DNA of 64,000 nt from Bathynomus jamesi (GCA_023014485.1 JAJOZX010008800.1:120375-184374); one strand, 5' to 3'. Counted from the first letter of the stretch, positions 45,601-52,540 are shown. The notes: a model not told the origin generated them from the letters alone. Numbers and translations: made by a program.

Positions 45601-47111
45601 AACGATAAAGAAACGATGCATTAGTGTATTTTTTATGACACTGATTTCACCTTTATTTGTTATATATTTCTTGAATGCTGAAACAAAAAAGAAGGTAAGC
45701 CCATATTTTTTGAACTGCAGCACATTAAAGGTTGCTTGTAGTGTACATTTGACTAGTATTATGTATATACTGTATTGAAATTAATTATGGTATATCAGAG
45801 TACTTTCAGATGTAGAGATTTGATATTTGTTTCCTCATAATCATGGTGATAATTTTTATTTCAGGCCACTCTCTATCAGCTAATGGGTCTACGATTTGAG
45901 GGGATAATTACATCTGTTGTTGTACCATTATTATTAACATTTATCCTGTTCTTGGGACCAATAGTTCAGAATCACCAATGTGTTCCTCTACAGGCAAATC
46001 TGATGATGTATTTTCGTAAGTCCTTTAGCCATAGTTTTGTGGTTGTAAGAAAGATATTTAGGCTTATTATTCATCCCCAAAGCCGCCAGTATTTTAAGAT
46101 CATTTTGGTGTTAATGACGTCGCACAATTATTGTTATTGAGCATCTGAGATGAAATGTTAAATTTACTAACCAGGTAGTAGATTTTAGGTTTAATTTATT
46201 TCTGATTGTTTATTCATAGCTTCTAATTTTTTTATCTTCAAACAAGAACAAATATTAGTTTGATGTCATACTGTATTGCTTTAAAAAGAAAGAAAAAACT
46301 GTTTAAAAGTGAAATCTATAGAAAAGAAAGTGAAACTTTCGTTTCAGAACCAAAGTATTGGTACAATACTTCTCGGAACCCAATTTGGTGGAGGAACCAA
46401 GTGGTGGCTCCTTTCTCAGAGGAGTTCACTTTCAGGGCTTGCATGTTACCACTCCTCCTGCAATGTCTGAACCCCACCAGTGCCATATTCATTGCACCCC
46501 TCTTCTTTGGTATTGGTAAGGGATCAACAAATAGTACTTCTCAACCAAGAATTTACGTTTAAAATTTGAGGTGTGAAGCATCCACTGTATACTGATGTTC
46601 AGTAAGATTGATTGTTAGAACAGTTTTTGTCACTACTATAGTGATATCCTGAGTTTTGATCAGGTTTTTTTCTACCTTAAAAAGATTAATAAATTTAAGC
46701 TTTTGAGCTGATATTTCAGAACCAAATTTGTGGGTAAAATTTTCACTGCAAGTTTTTATATGGAGAAATTTTGATCCTGAAATAATAGTACTAAAATTAT
46801 TAAATAAATACATTTGTTTTCACAGCTCACCTTCATCATGCAGTAGATAGAATTAAAAATGGCCTCCCATTAGTGACAGTTCTTTTAGTATCATGTAAGT
46901 TATTTTACCTATATGTTTGCCTCTAAATTGGACTAACTTAAGTATATACATACCTGCTTACCCTTGACTTGGCAAATTAGTAATTTTGGAAAGCTTGAAT
47001 GAAATTGCTTTACAGTGATAATAAAATAATTGAAACCTTTATTTTCAGTTTTCCAGTTCGTTTACACTTCTTTATTTGGGTTTTACTCAGCTTTTCTCTT
47101 CATTAGAACGG
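24540..47111 (+). CDS. RCE1: CAAX prenyl protease 2 (RCE1), six exons, 3' end not found
   Basis: RCE1 is the multi-pass ER-membrane protease that removes the last three residues of farnesylated or geranylgeranylated CAAX proteins such as Ras. Six exons with GT/AG borders and compatible phases read as one protein of about 217 residues: 24540-24634, 45589-45694, 45865-46015, 46348-46515, 46826-46894, 47049-47111. Recognisable blocks in order are YVGSLYIW (first membrane segment), RDHPSTIKKR, LMGLRFEGI, FLGPIVQ, APFSEEFTFRACMLP (the EExxxR catalytic motif), FFGIAHLHH (catalytic His) and FQFVYTSLFG...AFLFIRT. These follow the vertebrate RCE1 order closely. The final block with the second His/Asn motif is missing, so at least one more exon must lie in or beyond the transposon-filled region after 47112. 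Intron 1 is 20954 bp. Exons 2-6 are secure; exon 1 rests on 31 residues and a correct splice phase. Confidence 0.9.
24855..25010. repeat. Tandem duplicate of a Merlin-type terminus
   Basis: Two copies of ggttaatattcgttttaatg plus about 55 bp (ending aacatataaattc) lie side by side. Inverted copies end the blocks at 31600-31678 and 42695-42775, which suggests this is the terminal repeat of the Merlin-related elements here. Confidence 0.6.
25120..25662 (+). mobile_element. Merlin (IS1016-like) transposon fragment
   Basis: A non-coding 5' segment with ccagttttatggggagacat is shared with 26170-26390 and, inverted, 31253-31460. It leads into transposase coding that breaks off at a minisatellite at 25665. 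Confidence 0.75.
25373..25662 (+). pseudogene. Merlin transposase, ISXO2-like catalytic domain (partial)
   Basis: The frame reads WVFGTLERSSKKLLLFAVPQ, then RDATTLVRLIQQHIRPGTTI and YSDEWCAYSQL, then TVNHSQWFVEDTVHIQNIER with CW. This is the DDE-type IS1016/ISXO2 transposase region used by Merlin elements. The second catalytic Asp (SDEW) and the HxQNIE motif are visible. The N-terminal zinc part and first Asp are not in frame here, and the C-terminus is replaced by the 15-bp minisatellite. Confidence 0.85.
25665..25800. repeat. 15-bp minisatellite of TTAGG-like variants
   Basis: About nine units of aggtcagtttaggtc with scattered aggttaggtc, resembling degenerate arthropod telomeric repeats. 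It abuts a fold-back element on the right. Confidence 0.9.
25800..26032. repeat. Fold-back element F1
   Basis: Long hairpin: the left arm from ctgaaccaaaacacattttt to gaaattttcaattt is mirrored by the right arm with about 105-bp arms and a tiny loop. The outer tail ends cactaaaacgaataattacc. Homologues are at 30570-30805, 30875-31078 and 42497-42640. Confidence 0.88.
26411..26515 (+). pseudogene. Merlin transposase N-terminal zinc segment
   Basis: The short frame EDSAEVFFTSHGVLPTRVIC then LQCGHECN has the CxxC...C pattern of the N-terminal zinc-binding part of IS1016-type transposases. It ends at a stop (26513). A decayed inverted copy is at 31100-31210. Confidence 0.6.
26535..26780. repeat. 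Fold-back element F2
   Basis: Arms of about 100 bp: left with ggtgaaatttatatttttcc and gaatctgaccttcaaaa, mirrored on the right, around a short C-rich loop. The right side abuts tandem cctaacctaac repeats. Confidence 0.85.
26941..27105 (-). pseudogene. Merlin transposase relic
   Basis: Minus-strand translation gives YIRPGSVIYND, TYKHFVINHSKNFVDNEN and IHTQNIERLQQDLKE, matching the catalytic region of the Merlin copy at 25373 but with stops at the Trp positions. It is heavily decayed. Confidence 0.72.
27601..30190 (+). mobile_element. hAT transposon, full length, damaged
   Basis: Ends CAGGGCTGTGGAGTCGAAGT and, inverted, GACTCCACAGCCCTG, flanked by ttttttgc/gtttttgc (7 of 8 bases match). At 2590 bp it contains all parts of a hAT transposase in order, broken by several frameshifts. 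A 675-bp deletion derivative of the same family is at 50477-51151. Confidence 0.92.
27940..29875 (+). pseudogene. hAT transposase with BED finger, multiply frameshifted
   Basis: Blocks in order are: a BED finger (YVCQCQ in one frame, then MCDAKISAFSG, NAPTRAGNLKRHLQWHHP in the next); a Ser/Thr linker ending TVTKYFMSEKS; FKACIIEMVVKNSLPLTFFS; a catalytic region with DKKEVVTQTLAVRDTKAQHT and LSIVT; HHMRCSVHTLQLAIRDGLKG (the C/DxxH-bearing motif) and ILDQATRW; and the C-terminal dimerisation region with VMALPPTQISVERLFSALK. At least four frame breaks (about 28010, 28215, 28435, 28680, 29020, 29425) make it inactive. It lies in RCE1 intron 1. Confidence 0.88.
30226..30429. mobile_element. hAT MITE, 204 bp
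   Basis: Ends CAGTGATGGCAAACCT and AGGTTCGCCATCACTG (one mismatch), flanked by the exact 8-bp duplication ggctaggc. Non-coding. Confidence 0.93.
30550..30815. repeat. Fold-back element F1, second copy, with TTAGG run
   Basis: Begins with ggttaggttaggttagg-type repeats, then the F1 hairpin (ctgaaccaaaacacattttc...). Arms about 105 bp. Confidence 0.85.
30873..31095. repeat. Fold-back element F1, third copy, with TTAGG run
   Basis: Same hairpin as at 25800, ending in cctaacctaacctaac at 31078-31094. Confidence 0.85.
31100..31680 (-). mobile_element. Merlin-related fragment, inverted
   Basis: Reverse copy of the 26040-26520 segment: decayed zinc segment (31100-31210), the atggggagacatctcgtggc block (31390-31440) and the terminal gcattaaaatgaatattaac (about 31656-31676). 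Apparent frames are shared non-coding sequence. Confidence 0.65.
31790..32370. repeat. Large fold-back with nested copy of F2 arm
   Basis: The left arm around 31835-31945 (gaaagttttaaaagctggtt...) is mirrored at 32195-32330. The middle holds TTAGG repeats and an F2-like arm (32045-32130). No coding. Confidence 0.8.
32807..33634. repeat. Left long terminal inverted repeat
   Basis: About 820 bp, inverted at 41336-42163 with point differences and small indels. Shared landmarks are ttcaaattttcagggttgat, cccccaccttcgacaaaaaa and aaataaccaaaaaaggattt. Non-coding. Confidence 0.92.
34418..34501 (+). repeat. Two adjacent short palindromes inside an exon
   Basis: cagaaactttgctcaac/gttgagcaaagtttctg (2-bp spacer, about 34421-34456) is followed directly by cttcaatcgtcttggct/agccaagacgattgaag (about 34458-34499). 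Both interrupt the reading frame of the transposase-like gene. Confidence 0.88.
35352..35562 (+). pseudogene. Tigger transposase N-terminal (CENP-B/Psq) helix-turn-helix
   Basis: After a short start MASKCTSTSKDS and a stop, the frame continues KKKRLFTIEMKLEIIRKSEE, then SLKDLAEEYDIPKTSISSIL and RRKDSVK. This is the CENP-B N-terminal DNA-binding motif of pogo-type transposases. The DDE domain is absent. Confidence 0.82.
35699..39104 (-). mobile_element. 3.4-kb element with nuclease-like gene, nested in Tigger-like element
   Basis: Subterminal inverted repeats: caatccggacaaaagcacca (35708 on) mirrors the right side at about 39070-39085. Both sides share ccccggaacca and a ttggc-gccat block further in. 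Ends read about TTGAAGT/ACTTCAA. I could not define a target duplication. It carries one gene on the minus strand. Confidence 0.72.
36305..38787 (-). pseudogene. Cys-rich protein with XPG/FEN-like nuclease pattern and CXC tail
   Basis: Three collinear frames. N-terminal part (38203-38787): zinc-type Cys/His pairs CMVC, HKSCH, CVLCQQTHGH and YHLQC. Middle (37467-38000): helical with ISMITNGADV and GLKIHTEIRSKSLI. C-terminal part (36305-37537, 410 residues): acidic motifs HEEADTRLFIHL (near 138-149), RTVDTDVIVI (162-171) and FTGCDTSSSFYGRGKNTAW (223-242). These line up in order with the metal-binding motifs of XPG/FEN/XRN nucleases. It ends with a Cys-rich CXC tail (371-408). Lesions: a frameshift near 38210, a TGA near 38043, a frameshift near 37500. 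I know similar proteins as uncharacterised invertebrate families and have no function to assign. Academ-type transposases are one family reported with XPG-like parts. Confidence 0.72.
39105..39180. other. Remaining right end of the Tigger-like element
   Basis: Non-coding, containing gagtacgccatgctgg and the terminal inverted repeat. Confidence 0.75.
40790..41335. other. 3' untranslated/internal part of the long-TIR element
   Basis: AT-rich, with no coding and no terminal repeats. Polyadenylation-like aataaa occurs near 40811 and 40882. Confidence 0.5.
41336..42163. repeat. Right long terminal inverted repeat
   Basis: Mirror of 32807-33634. The outermost 50 bases differ by a short insertion (gatttcagaaag-type) relative to the left tip. 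Confidence 0.92.
42240..42480. repeat. Fold-back element F3
   Basis: Arms of about 85 bp: left with cttttctggttaattttgag...catccatttcctgtgcaaat, mirrored at 42365-42455 around gatgataatatc. Confidence 0.85.
42497..42652. repeat. Fold-back element F1, fourth copy
   Basis: Hairpin with gatttgttcaaatctgaact and its mirror, ending in cctaacctaaccc. Directly followed by a Merlin-type terminus (42690-42775). Confidence 0.8.
42950..43510. repeat. Fold-back element F4 containing a pogo-type MITE
   Basis: Left arm ggtttttctggtgtatttta...gtttcaattgaatctgacc. The right arm is broken in two by the MITE at 43108-43435 and resumes at caccagaaaaacctatg. The right edge has four aacct units (43487-43508). 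Confidence 0.82.
43108..43435. mobile_element. pogo/Tigger-type MITE, 328 bp
   Basis: Ends CAGGAATACCTCAAAATTTG and inverse, flanked by TA. Non-coding. Confidence 0.9.
43511..44454. other. Intronic sequence, no gene seen
   Basis: It contains two short similar phrases (cagtgtgtgaaattt-type at 43520 and 43580) and a fragment of the 42235/13745 arm family at 43755-43795. No coding or transposon ends are visible. Confidence 0.5.
44455..44871. mobile_element. pogo/Tigger-type MITE, 417 bp
   Basis: Ends CAGTAATCCCTTGTTTTACA and, inverted, ATAAAACAAGGGATTACTG, flanked by TA. Non-coding. Confidence 0.9.
45107..45270 (+). pseudogene. LINE reverse-transcriptase fragment
   Basis: GPDGYYPRILEELVN, then FNAALETGK-like and an ANISTLYKKGS-like block across frame breaks. 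This is the start of the LINE RT domain. Heavily decayed. Confidence 0.65.
45275..45477 (+). pseudogene. LINE AP-endonuclease fragment
   Basis: LACKSEIKSICAVYLSPSST followed by DYPKFFDYLTSKV resembles the endonuclease domain of arthropod LINEs. It lies after the RT fragment, an order opposite to an intact LINE, so two pieces were brought together. Confidence 0.65.
45589..45694 (+). CDS. RCE1: RCE1 exon 2
   Basis: Acceptor tttgtttcag and donor AAG|gtaagc bound this exon. It supplies the last base of Arg followed by DHPSTIKKRC and a hydrophobic helix ending in AETKKK. It corresponds to the second membrane segment of RCE1. A LINE endonuclease fragment ends about 110 bp upstream. Confidence 0.93.
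45865..46015 (+). CDS. RCE1: RCE1 exon 3
   Basis: Acceptor tttatttcag, donor TTC|gtaagt, 151 bp, entering in phase 0 and leaving in phase 1. It encodes LMGLRFEGI, then a long hydrophobic helix ending FLGPIVQ, matching the third and fourth membrane regions of the family. Confidence 0.93.
46348..46515 (+). CDS. RCE1: RCE1 exon 4 (catalytic EExxxR)
   Basis: Acceptor ttcgtttcag, donor ATTG|gtaagg. It encodes WWRNQVVAPFSEEFTFRACM, the conserved block with the paired glutamates and the following Arg that define the ABI/CPBP protease family, then IAPLFFG. The key residues are intact, so the gene shows no sign of being a pseudogene here. Confidence 0.95.
46826..46894 (+). CDS. RCE1: RCE1 exon 5 (catalytic His)
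   Basis: Acceptor gttttcacag, donor TCAT|gtaagt. With exon 4 it completes FFGIAHLHH, the second conserved motif, then HAVDRIKNG. It is 69 bp and phase compatible on both sides. Confidence 0.92.
47049..47111 (+). CDS. RCE1: RCE1 exon 6
   Basis: Acceptor ttattttcag, donor ACGG|gtgagt. It encodes FFQFVYTSLFGFYSAFLFIR plus Thr, matching the vertebrate block that precedes the final HLIGP...HSFCN segment. The phase-1 donor shows that another exon must follow. Confidence 0.92.
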
Positions 47112-48298
47112 GTGAGTTAATTTCTAAATAATTAAGTGCAATAACCACACTTTTTAAAACTTTAAATAAGGCAGTCATTGTCATTGTCCACTGGCTTCTA
47201 AATTTCAAATTGTCATATATCAGTCCCTAATTCAGATAGAAGAATGATTCAAAGTGCATCTGAAAGGCAATTTCCCAAAGAATAAATCATTATAAGCACA
47301 CACAACCACCTAAGAGTCAATGAATAAAAAAGTTTGGTAATTTTTTAATTTTGGGGGATGACCCCCTTGATGTAAATGAAAAATTATTTGCTCTTTGAAT
47401 GAAATTGAACTTCAAACTCACTCATTCTCTCCATCAGTAGAAAGTGAGAAAAAGAACTTTTAGCATCTAAAGGTAGTGTTTTCAGATTTAAATCATAACA
47501 TTTTACTACTTCTGTAGTTATTCATTAATACTTGACTTGCCATCCTTGTTACGAGTTAATTTACTGAATAATGTGGTGATATGTAAATATACACCTTACA
47601 GTAGTATGGAAATGGAAAAAATCTATTCATAGCCAACAAAGAACTTTGTTCACAAGTATAAGTACAGTCCAACAAAACTTACAAAAGGACATTTAACACA
47701 TATTTAGATGAACAATGACTAAACAGAGGTGTTTTGTATTTATAGACAGCTGTATCGTATATTTGTACTATGTAGACAAATTGAGAAGTCCAGGCATTAT
47801 TCTAAGTTCACCCAAGGATCCCACTACTTCAGATGGAAAGAATAAATAATTTTAATACAAGGTTGGATATTCGGACTTGACCTGGCATAAATTATATCCT
47901 TTCTTATCCAGCCAATATCATCATTATGGGAAGTAATAATTACTGTATTATTATTACTTCCTGAAGAGGTCAAGAAGCTAATTTGATAATCACCAAACTA
48001 CTATGAAGTATCTGAACTTGCTCCAAGCCAAACTTTATCATCATACAGGCAACATATTGGTCAGTATGATACTCTGTCTTCATTGTCTTGTTGACTGGAA
48101 GATTACTCGCATGCTGTTCAGGTCTTGTTGACTGGAAGATTACTCGCATGCTGTTCAGTTCTACTGATTCTGAATAAACTAGAATTCTCTTGAATAGTAT
48201 CTAAAGTATGATAAGTGACACTTGTATCTGATTCTTTGACCATGGTACAATTCTGTGGTATCCTCTTGTACCCTTCACTGCAAAAATTTCATCAAACC
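47112..48298. other. RCE1 intron 6, proximal part
   Basis: No exon or transposon is recognised. A 31-bp tandem duplication containing gttgactggaagattactcg lies at about 48090-48150. Confidence 0.55.
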
Positions 48299-48610
48299 TA
48301 CTAGACCAGCGATGGGCAACCTAGGCTAGTGAGTGGGCTGTATGAGTGGCCTTCCTTCATCTCAGTGGGCTGCAAAATTAAAAATGTGCATGTGTGCTAA
48401 ACATGGCCCCACAAATATACTTAAATACATTTAGTACAGCCCAAAAATTTCATAAGAGTTAGAGAAAATTATTATTTATATATTAATTGAATTGTGATCA
48501 ACTTGAAATAGTAAAGCAAAAGAAACATTTTTTATGCTTATCTTAAGATATATAATCAGTGCGACGTCTGATTGGATCTTTCCTTCCATAATCAGTAGGT
48601 TATGGAAATA

Positions 48611-49981
48611 CAGGGTGTTTCAAAAGTCCCTCATTATTTTTAAAATTTTATTAAAATAGCAATTACAAGAGGAACCAAATGACAATTTGGTTGCTGAGTC
48701 TACGATTCATGAGAATTTTGGTGGCATCAAACTTGGCTTCATAAGTCTACTGGAAAGTCACTGGTACACCTCAACGTGGGCACCATCTTTTTCGAAACAA
48801 GCGAGCCACCATTTTACGCATTCTTGGCCGACATTGGACAACATTTCGGGAGTAACAGAAGCACACGCATTCCTGATCCGTTCTTCTAGTGTGGGGAGGA
48901 CTCGCCGCTTGGTGGCGTACACTTTGCTCTTAATGTAGCCCCACAAAAAGAAGTTGCATGGGGTAAGATCAGGCGAGCGAGCAGCCCATTCGATGGGACC
49001 ACGGCAACCAATCCACCGATCCGGGAACTGCTTATTCAGAAATGAGCGAACCTCACGCGAGTAATGAGCAGGGGCACCATCTTGCTGGAAAATGACTTCT
49101 TGCATGTCAGCTACAGCTGACAGTTGGGGGATGCAGAACTCCTGAAGCATACAAAGGTAATTGTCTCCATTGACGTTCACGGAATTTCCATCTTGATCCC
49201 AGAAGAAGAACGGACCAATCAGCCCAGCTGAGGAGATGGCACACCAGATGACCAATTTCGGCGTGTCCCTTTCATGTTCACGGATCTCCGCAGGATTGTG
49301 AGTTCCCCAGATGCGGGTGTTGTGCCGATTGACGCGACCAGAAAGGTGGAAGAGAGCTTCGTCGCTGAACCACATGTGCTCCAGGATCGATGGGTCTCTT
49401 TCGTAGTGATGCAGCAGTGTCTCACACATCTCCACCCAGCAATCGTAGTCTTGAGGTTCCAGCTTCTGAACCACCTGGATCTTGTACGGATACAGCTTGA
49501 GACCACGCCGCAAAATCCGTTGGATAGATGTCGCGCTGATGTTCAGTTCCGCAGCAGCTCGCCGAATGGACTTTCCTTGACTCTGAGTAAACGCCTCACG
49601 GACAGTTTCGACATTCTCCTCACTCCGCCCACTTCGAGGTCTTCCTGATCGTGGTTTGTCCTTTACGGATCCAGTCTCCATAAACTTCCGGTGGGTGGCG
49701 ACGATGGTGTTCCTATCCGGTGCATAATGCTGTCCGTAGACTGCCCGGAATCGTCGCTGCACTTCGACCACAGATTGAAAAACCTCCTGCCATGCAGCAA
49801 TTTTACACCTCTGCTCTAGAGTCAGCATGGTAGCAGAAGAAAACTGAGCAAAATTTCAAATGTAGACTCAAAAAAATTCTCAACTACTGAGTAAGAGTTT
49901 ACCACAAGATGAACATCATTGGTCGATTAGCTGCAAAGAAAATTGAAAATCAAATTAGTGAGGGACTTTTGAAACACCCGG
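48611..49981 (-). mobile_element. Mariner-like element (DD41D/rosa type), full length
   Basis: 1371 bp with ends CAGGGTGTTTCAAAAGTCCC and inverse (CCGGGTGTTTC...), flanked by TA. It contains one uninterrupted transposase gene on the minus strand. Confidence 0.95.
48758..49828 (-). CDS. Mariner transposase, 356 aa, intact frame, third catalytic residue Asn
   Basis: This transposase would cut and paste its own element. The N-terminal paired helix-turn-helix (DUF4817 type) spans residues 1-115, with FMETGSVKDKPRSGRPR as linker. The RNase-H catalytic core has HMWFSDEALFHL (Asp156) and VIFQQDGAPAHYS (Asp250). The third position lies in RSPDLTPCNFFLWG, where relatives (including those at 54157 and 59270 here) have Asp; here residue 292 is Asn (codon AAC). 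Spacing from Asp250 to 292 is 41 residues, which fits the DD41D group. The start chosen is the first Met, just inside the right inverted repeat. Full length with no stop, but probably catalytically weak or dead. Confidence 0.93.
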   Translation of the reverse strand: MLTLEQRCKIAAWQEVFQSVVEVQRRFRAVYGQHYAPDRNTIVATHRKFMETGSVKDKPRSGRPRSGRSEENVETVREAFTQSQGKSIRRAAAELNISATSIQRILRRGLKLYPYKIQVVQKLEPQDYDCWVEMCETLLHHYERDPSILEHMWFSDEALFHLSGRVNRHNTRIWGTHNPAEIREHERDTPKLVIWCAISSAGLIGPFFFWDQDGNSVNVNGDNYLCMLQEFCIPQLSAVADMQEVIFQQDGAPAHYSREVRSFLNKQFPDRWIGCRGPIEWAARSPDLTPCNFFLWGYIKSKVYATKRRVLPTLEERIRNACASVTPEMLSNVGQECVKWWLACFEKDGAHVEVYQ

Positions 49982-50476
49982 TATTAATATAAATTCCAAA
50001 ATTTTCATTTGTGTGGACAATGGTTAGTATGTCTCTTGGGCCACACTCAGAAACCTGATGGGCTGCAGGTTACCCACCACTGTACTAGACAGTAGGGTAT
50101 TAGCCACAACTTCCTCTTTTGAAACAAAAATGTGATTACATCAAAGTGCTTGATACAGAAATCATAAGCTCTTTGCGTCAAAATGTGACGAACATCAGTT
50201 CATTACAAACTAGCCTTTGCTACACCACTTTTGACAGTACCTCCAGTACTATTACAAGCATATTTGCCATGACTAGTAGCAAAGAAATTCCATTTAGCTT
50301 TCAAACCAAAATCCTGTTCATGATAGTACAGATTGCTGAAATTTAATCTGTTCTTGTGTTGGCCATTGCAGTCATCAGAAAAATAATGCACTTTTTGTAC
50401 ATTAGGGAACAGACATGGGGGTCATTATCATTATAATGGTAATTATAATTAATTACAAATCTCTTGTAATGTAATC

Positions 50477-51151
50477 AGGGCTGCGGAGTCAGAGTCAGGA
50501 GTCGGAGTCAGGAGTCGGAGTCGGAAGTGCATAGTTGGATGGAGTTGGAGTCGGTGCAGATCCTTCAATTATAACCATAGCAGCCTAGGCCTAGGCCTAG
50601 CTCAATTTTATGAATAAAATAGATTTAACTTAATGTTTTAATATATAATATAAATAATATATAACATAAATATAGTTGCTTATAATTAATAAGGATTATA
50701 ATTAATTAATTAACATAATTAATAATAAGGAAATTTAAAAATTTTGTACTAGCAACCCGTAAATGTTTTTCAGATTTTAATTTGATAATTTTGATAAGCA
50801 TCACTGAAAGAAGATTTAATGGAAGCGATCCTTTTTTTAAGAACAAATTCAGTTTAGGTTAGTACATTTTGTTACGGATGTTTATAATAATACAAAAACA
50901 TCTTATTAATTTGCTAAACCAATAATAATTTTATTGTTTGTTTGTTTCAATCAGTTTGTATTTTGGGATTTATTGTAATTTTTGAATAAAGAGAAAAAAA
51001 GCCACTAAGTAACCTGATGAGTCATGTGGTGGTGACGAAATGCCTTTTTTTTGAATCTCCATTGGCCTAATAAAGCTAATTGTAATCAATTTGGCCTTAA
51101 CATTCCGTCGAAGTTGGAGTCGGCAAATTTTATCACCGACTCCACAGCCCT
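50477..51151. mobile_element. hAT MITE, deletion derivative of the 27601 family
   Basis: Ends CAGGGCTGCGGAGTC and GACTCCACAGCCCTG, flanked by aatgtaat on both sides (8 bp). Its outer 350 bp on the left and 330 bp on the right match 27601-30190. It retains the last 60 bp of the transposase frame (ccttttttt-aagaacaaattc). Confidence 0.92.
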
Positions 51152-51251
51152 GAATGTAATGATAATGAAGGAAATTTTGAGGCAATAATGGTAATGAAAG
51201 GTCTGTAATGAATCATTACACATCATTACATTTTTATTATTTTATTAGTGT

Positions 51252-51252
51252 A

Positions 51253-51284
<32 letters not shown>

Positions 51285-51285
51285 A
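51252..51285. repeat. (TA)n microsatellite
   Basis: About 30 bp of TA directly left of the satellite array. Confidence 0.9.
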
Positions 51286-51392
51286 CATTCAACTGCAAAG
51301 AACACGCAGTATAAATAACGTAAAGAACGACGCTTGTATAGGAGATATTCCGCGCAAGACGAGAAAGAGAAAACAACAAATGAAAAAATGAA

Positions 51393-51464
51393 GTACCACC
51401 TGGGAATCGAACCCGGGATCTTCCGATTGCCGGTCAGACGCGATAACCACTACACCATGGACTC
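51393..51464 (-). tRNA. tRNA-like, GGC loop, satellite unit 1
   Basis: D-arm tggtgtagtggttatcgcg, anticodon stem TCTGA/TCGGA with loop CCGGCAA, T-arm with GGGTTCGATTCCC. The acceptor stem pairs poorly (three or four of seven) and position 33 is C. It has Pol III A- and B-boxes but is not a sound tRNA gene. Confidence 0.55.
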
Positions 51465-51658
51465 CACTCTTCCAAATGCCGTAATTCCTCTACATACTCG
51501 CAGAAACCAATGCCCCAAGGGGGCACCTCCCGCTTGCCGTAACATTATATACATTCAACTGCAAAGAACACGCAGTATAAATAACGTAAAGAACGACGCT
51601 TGTATAGGAGATATTCCGCGCAAGACGAGAAAGAGAAAACAACAAATGAAAAAATGAA

Positions 51659-51730
51659 GTACCACCTGGGAATCGAACCCGGGATCTTCCGATTGCCGGT
51701 CAGACGCGATAACCACTACACCATGGACTC
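51659..51730 (-). tRNA. tRNA-like, satellite unit 2
   Basis: Identical to the copy in unit 1. Confidence 0.55.
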
Positions 51731-51924
51731 CACTCTTCCAAATGCCGTAATTCCTCTACATACTCGCAGAAACCAATGCCCCAAGGGGGCACCTCCCGCT
51801 TGCCGTAACATTATATACATTCAACTGCAAAGAACACGCAGTATAAATAACGTAAAGAACGACGCTTGTATAGGAGATATTCCGCGCAAGACGAGAAAGA
51901 GAAAACAACAAATGAAAAAATGAA

Positions 51925-51996
51925 GTACCACCTGGGAATCGAACCCGGGATCTTCCGATTGCCGGTCAGACGCGATAACCACTACACCATGGACTC
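51925..51996 (-). tRNA. tRNA-like, satellite unit 3
   Basis: Identical to the copy in unit 1. Confidence 0.55.
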
Positions 51997-52190
51997 CACT
52001 CTTCCAAATGCCGTAATTCCTCTACATACTCGCAGAAACCAATGCCCCAAGGGGGCACCTCCCGCTTGCCGTAACATTATATACATTCAACTGCAAAGAA
52101 CACGCAGTATAAATAACGTAAAGAACGACGCTTGTATAGGAGATATTCCGCGCAAGACGAGAAAGAGAAAACAACAAATGAAAAAATGAA

Positions 52191-52262
52191 GTACCACCTG
52201 GGAATCGAACCCGGGATCTTCCGATTGCCGGTCAGACGCGATAACCACTACACCATGGACTC
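52191..52262 (-). tRNA. tRNA-like, satellite unit 4
   Basis: Identical to the copy in unit 1. Confidence 0.55.
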
Positions 52263-52364
52263 CACTCTTCCAAATGCCGTAATTCCTCTACATACTCGCA
52301 GAAACCAATGCCCCAAGGGGGCACCTCCCGCTTGCCGTAACATTATATACTCCAGCTCCCTCTA

Positions 52365-52540
52365 CAGCTTCTTGGAACCCTATTGTCAGCCAGGTGGACA
52401 GCTACCTTGATGAGGACTGCAATCCCCTGACATGGTGGAGGGGCAATGCACATCTGTATCCTGACATATCTGTTCTTGCTGCCAAGCATCTTTGCATCCC
52501 TGCCTCCAGTGCACTGGTGGAGAACTTATTCAGTATTGTA
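52365..52540 (+). pseudogene. hAT transposase C-terminal relic
   Basis: The + strand reads PLTWWRGNAHLYPDISVLAA, then KHLCIPASSALVENLFSIV, the hAT dimerisation motif (usually CIPATSAPSERVFS). The frame starts right after the satellite, so the array or its (TA)n seed replaced most of the transposase. Confidence 0.8.

Larger units (their letters stand above)
48307..50082. mobile_element. hAT element hosting a mariner
   Basis: Ends CAGCGATGGGCAACCTAGG and, inverted, CAGTGGTGGGTAACCTGCAG, flanked by the exact 8-bp duplication tactagac (48299-48306, 50083-50090). Without the mariner it is about 400 bp and non-coding. Confidence 0.9.
51286..52347. repeat. Satellite array, four copies of a 266-bp tRNA-like unit
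   Basis: Units begin cattcaactgcaaagaacac at 51286, 51552, 51818 and 52084 and appear identical. Each contains a minus-strand tRNA-like sequence and a hairpin gccccaagggggc. Recurrent 107-residue open frames across the units are by-products of the repeat. Confidence 0.96.

Noticed and set aside
51393..51464. Functional tRNA-Ala gene
   Set aside because: Poor acceptor pairing and C at position 33. It is retained only as tRNA-like.
51286..52347. CRISPR-like array
   Set aside because: The units are contiguous 266-bp repeats without distinct spacers, and the organism is a eukaryote.
51334..52410. Repeated 107-residue open frames
   Set aside because: They are produced by the 266-bp satellite and include the antisense of the tRNA-like sequence. 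There are no coding features.
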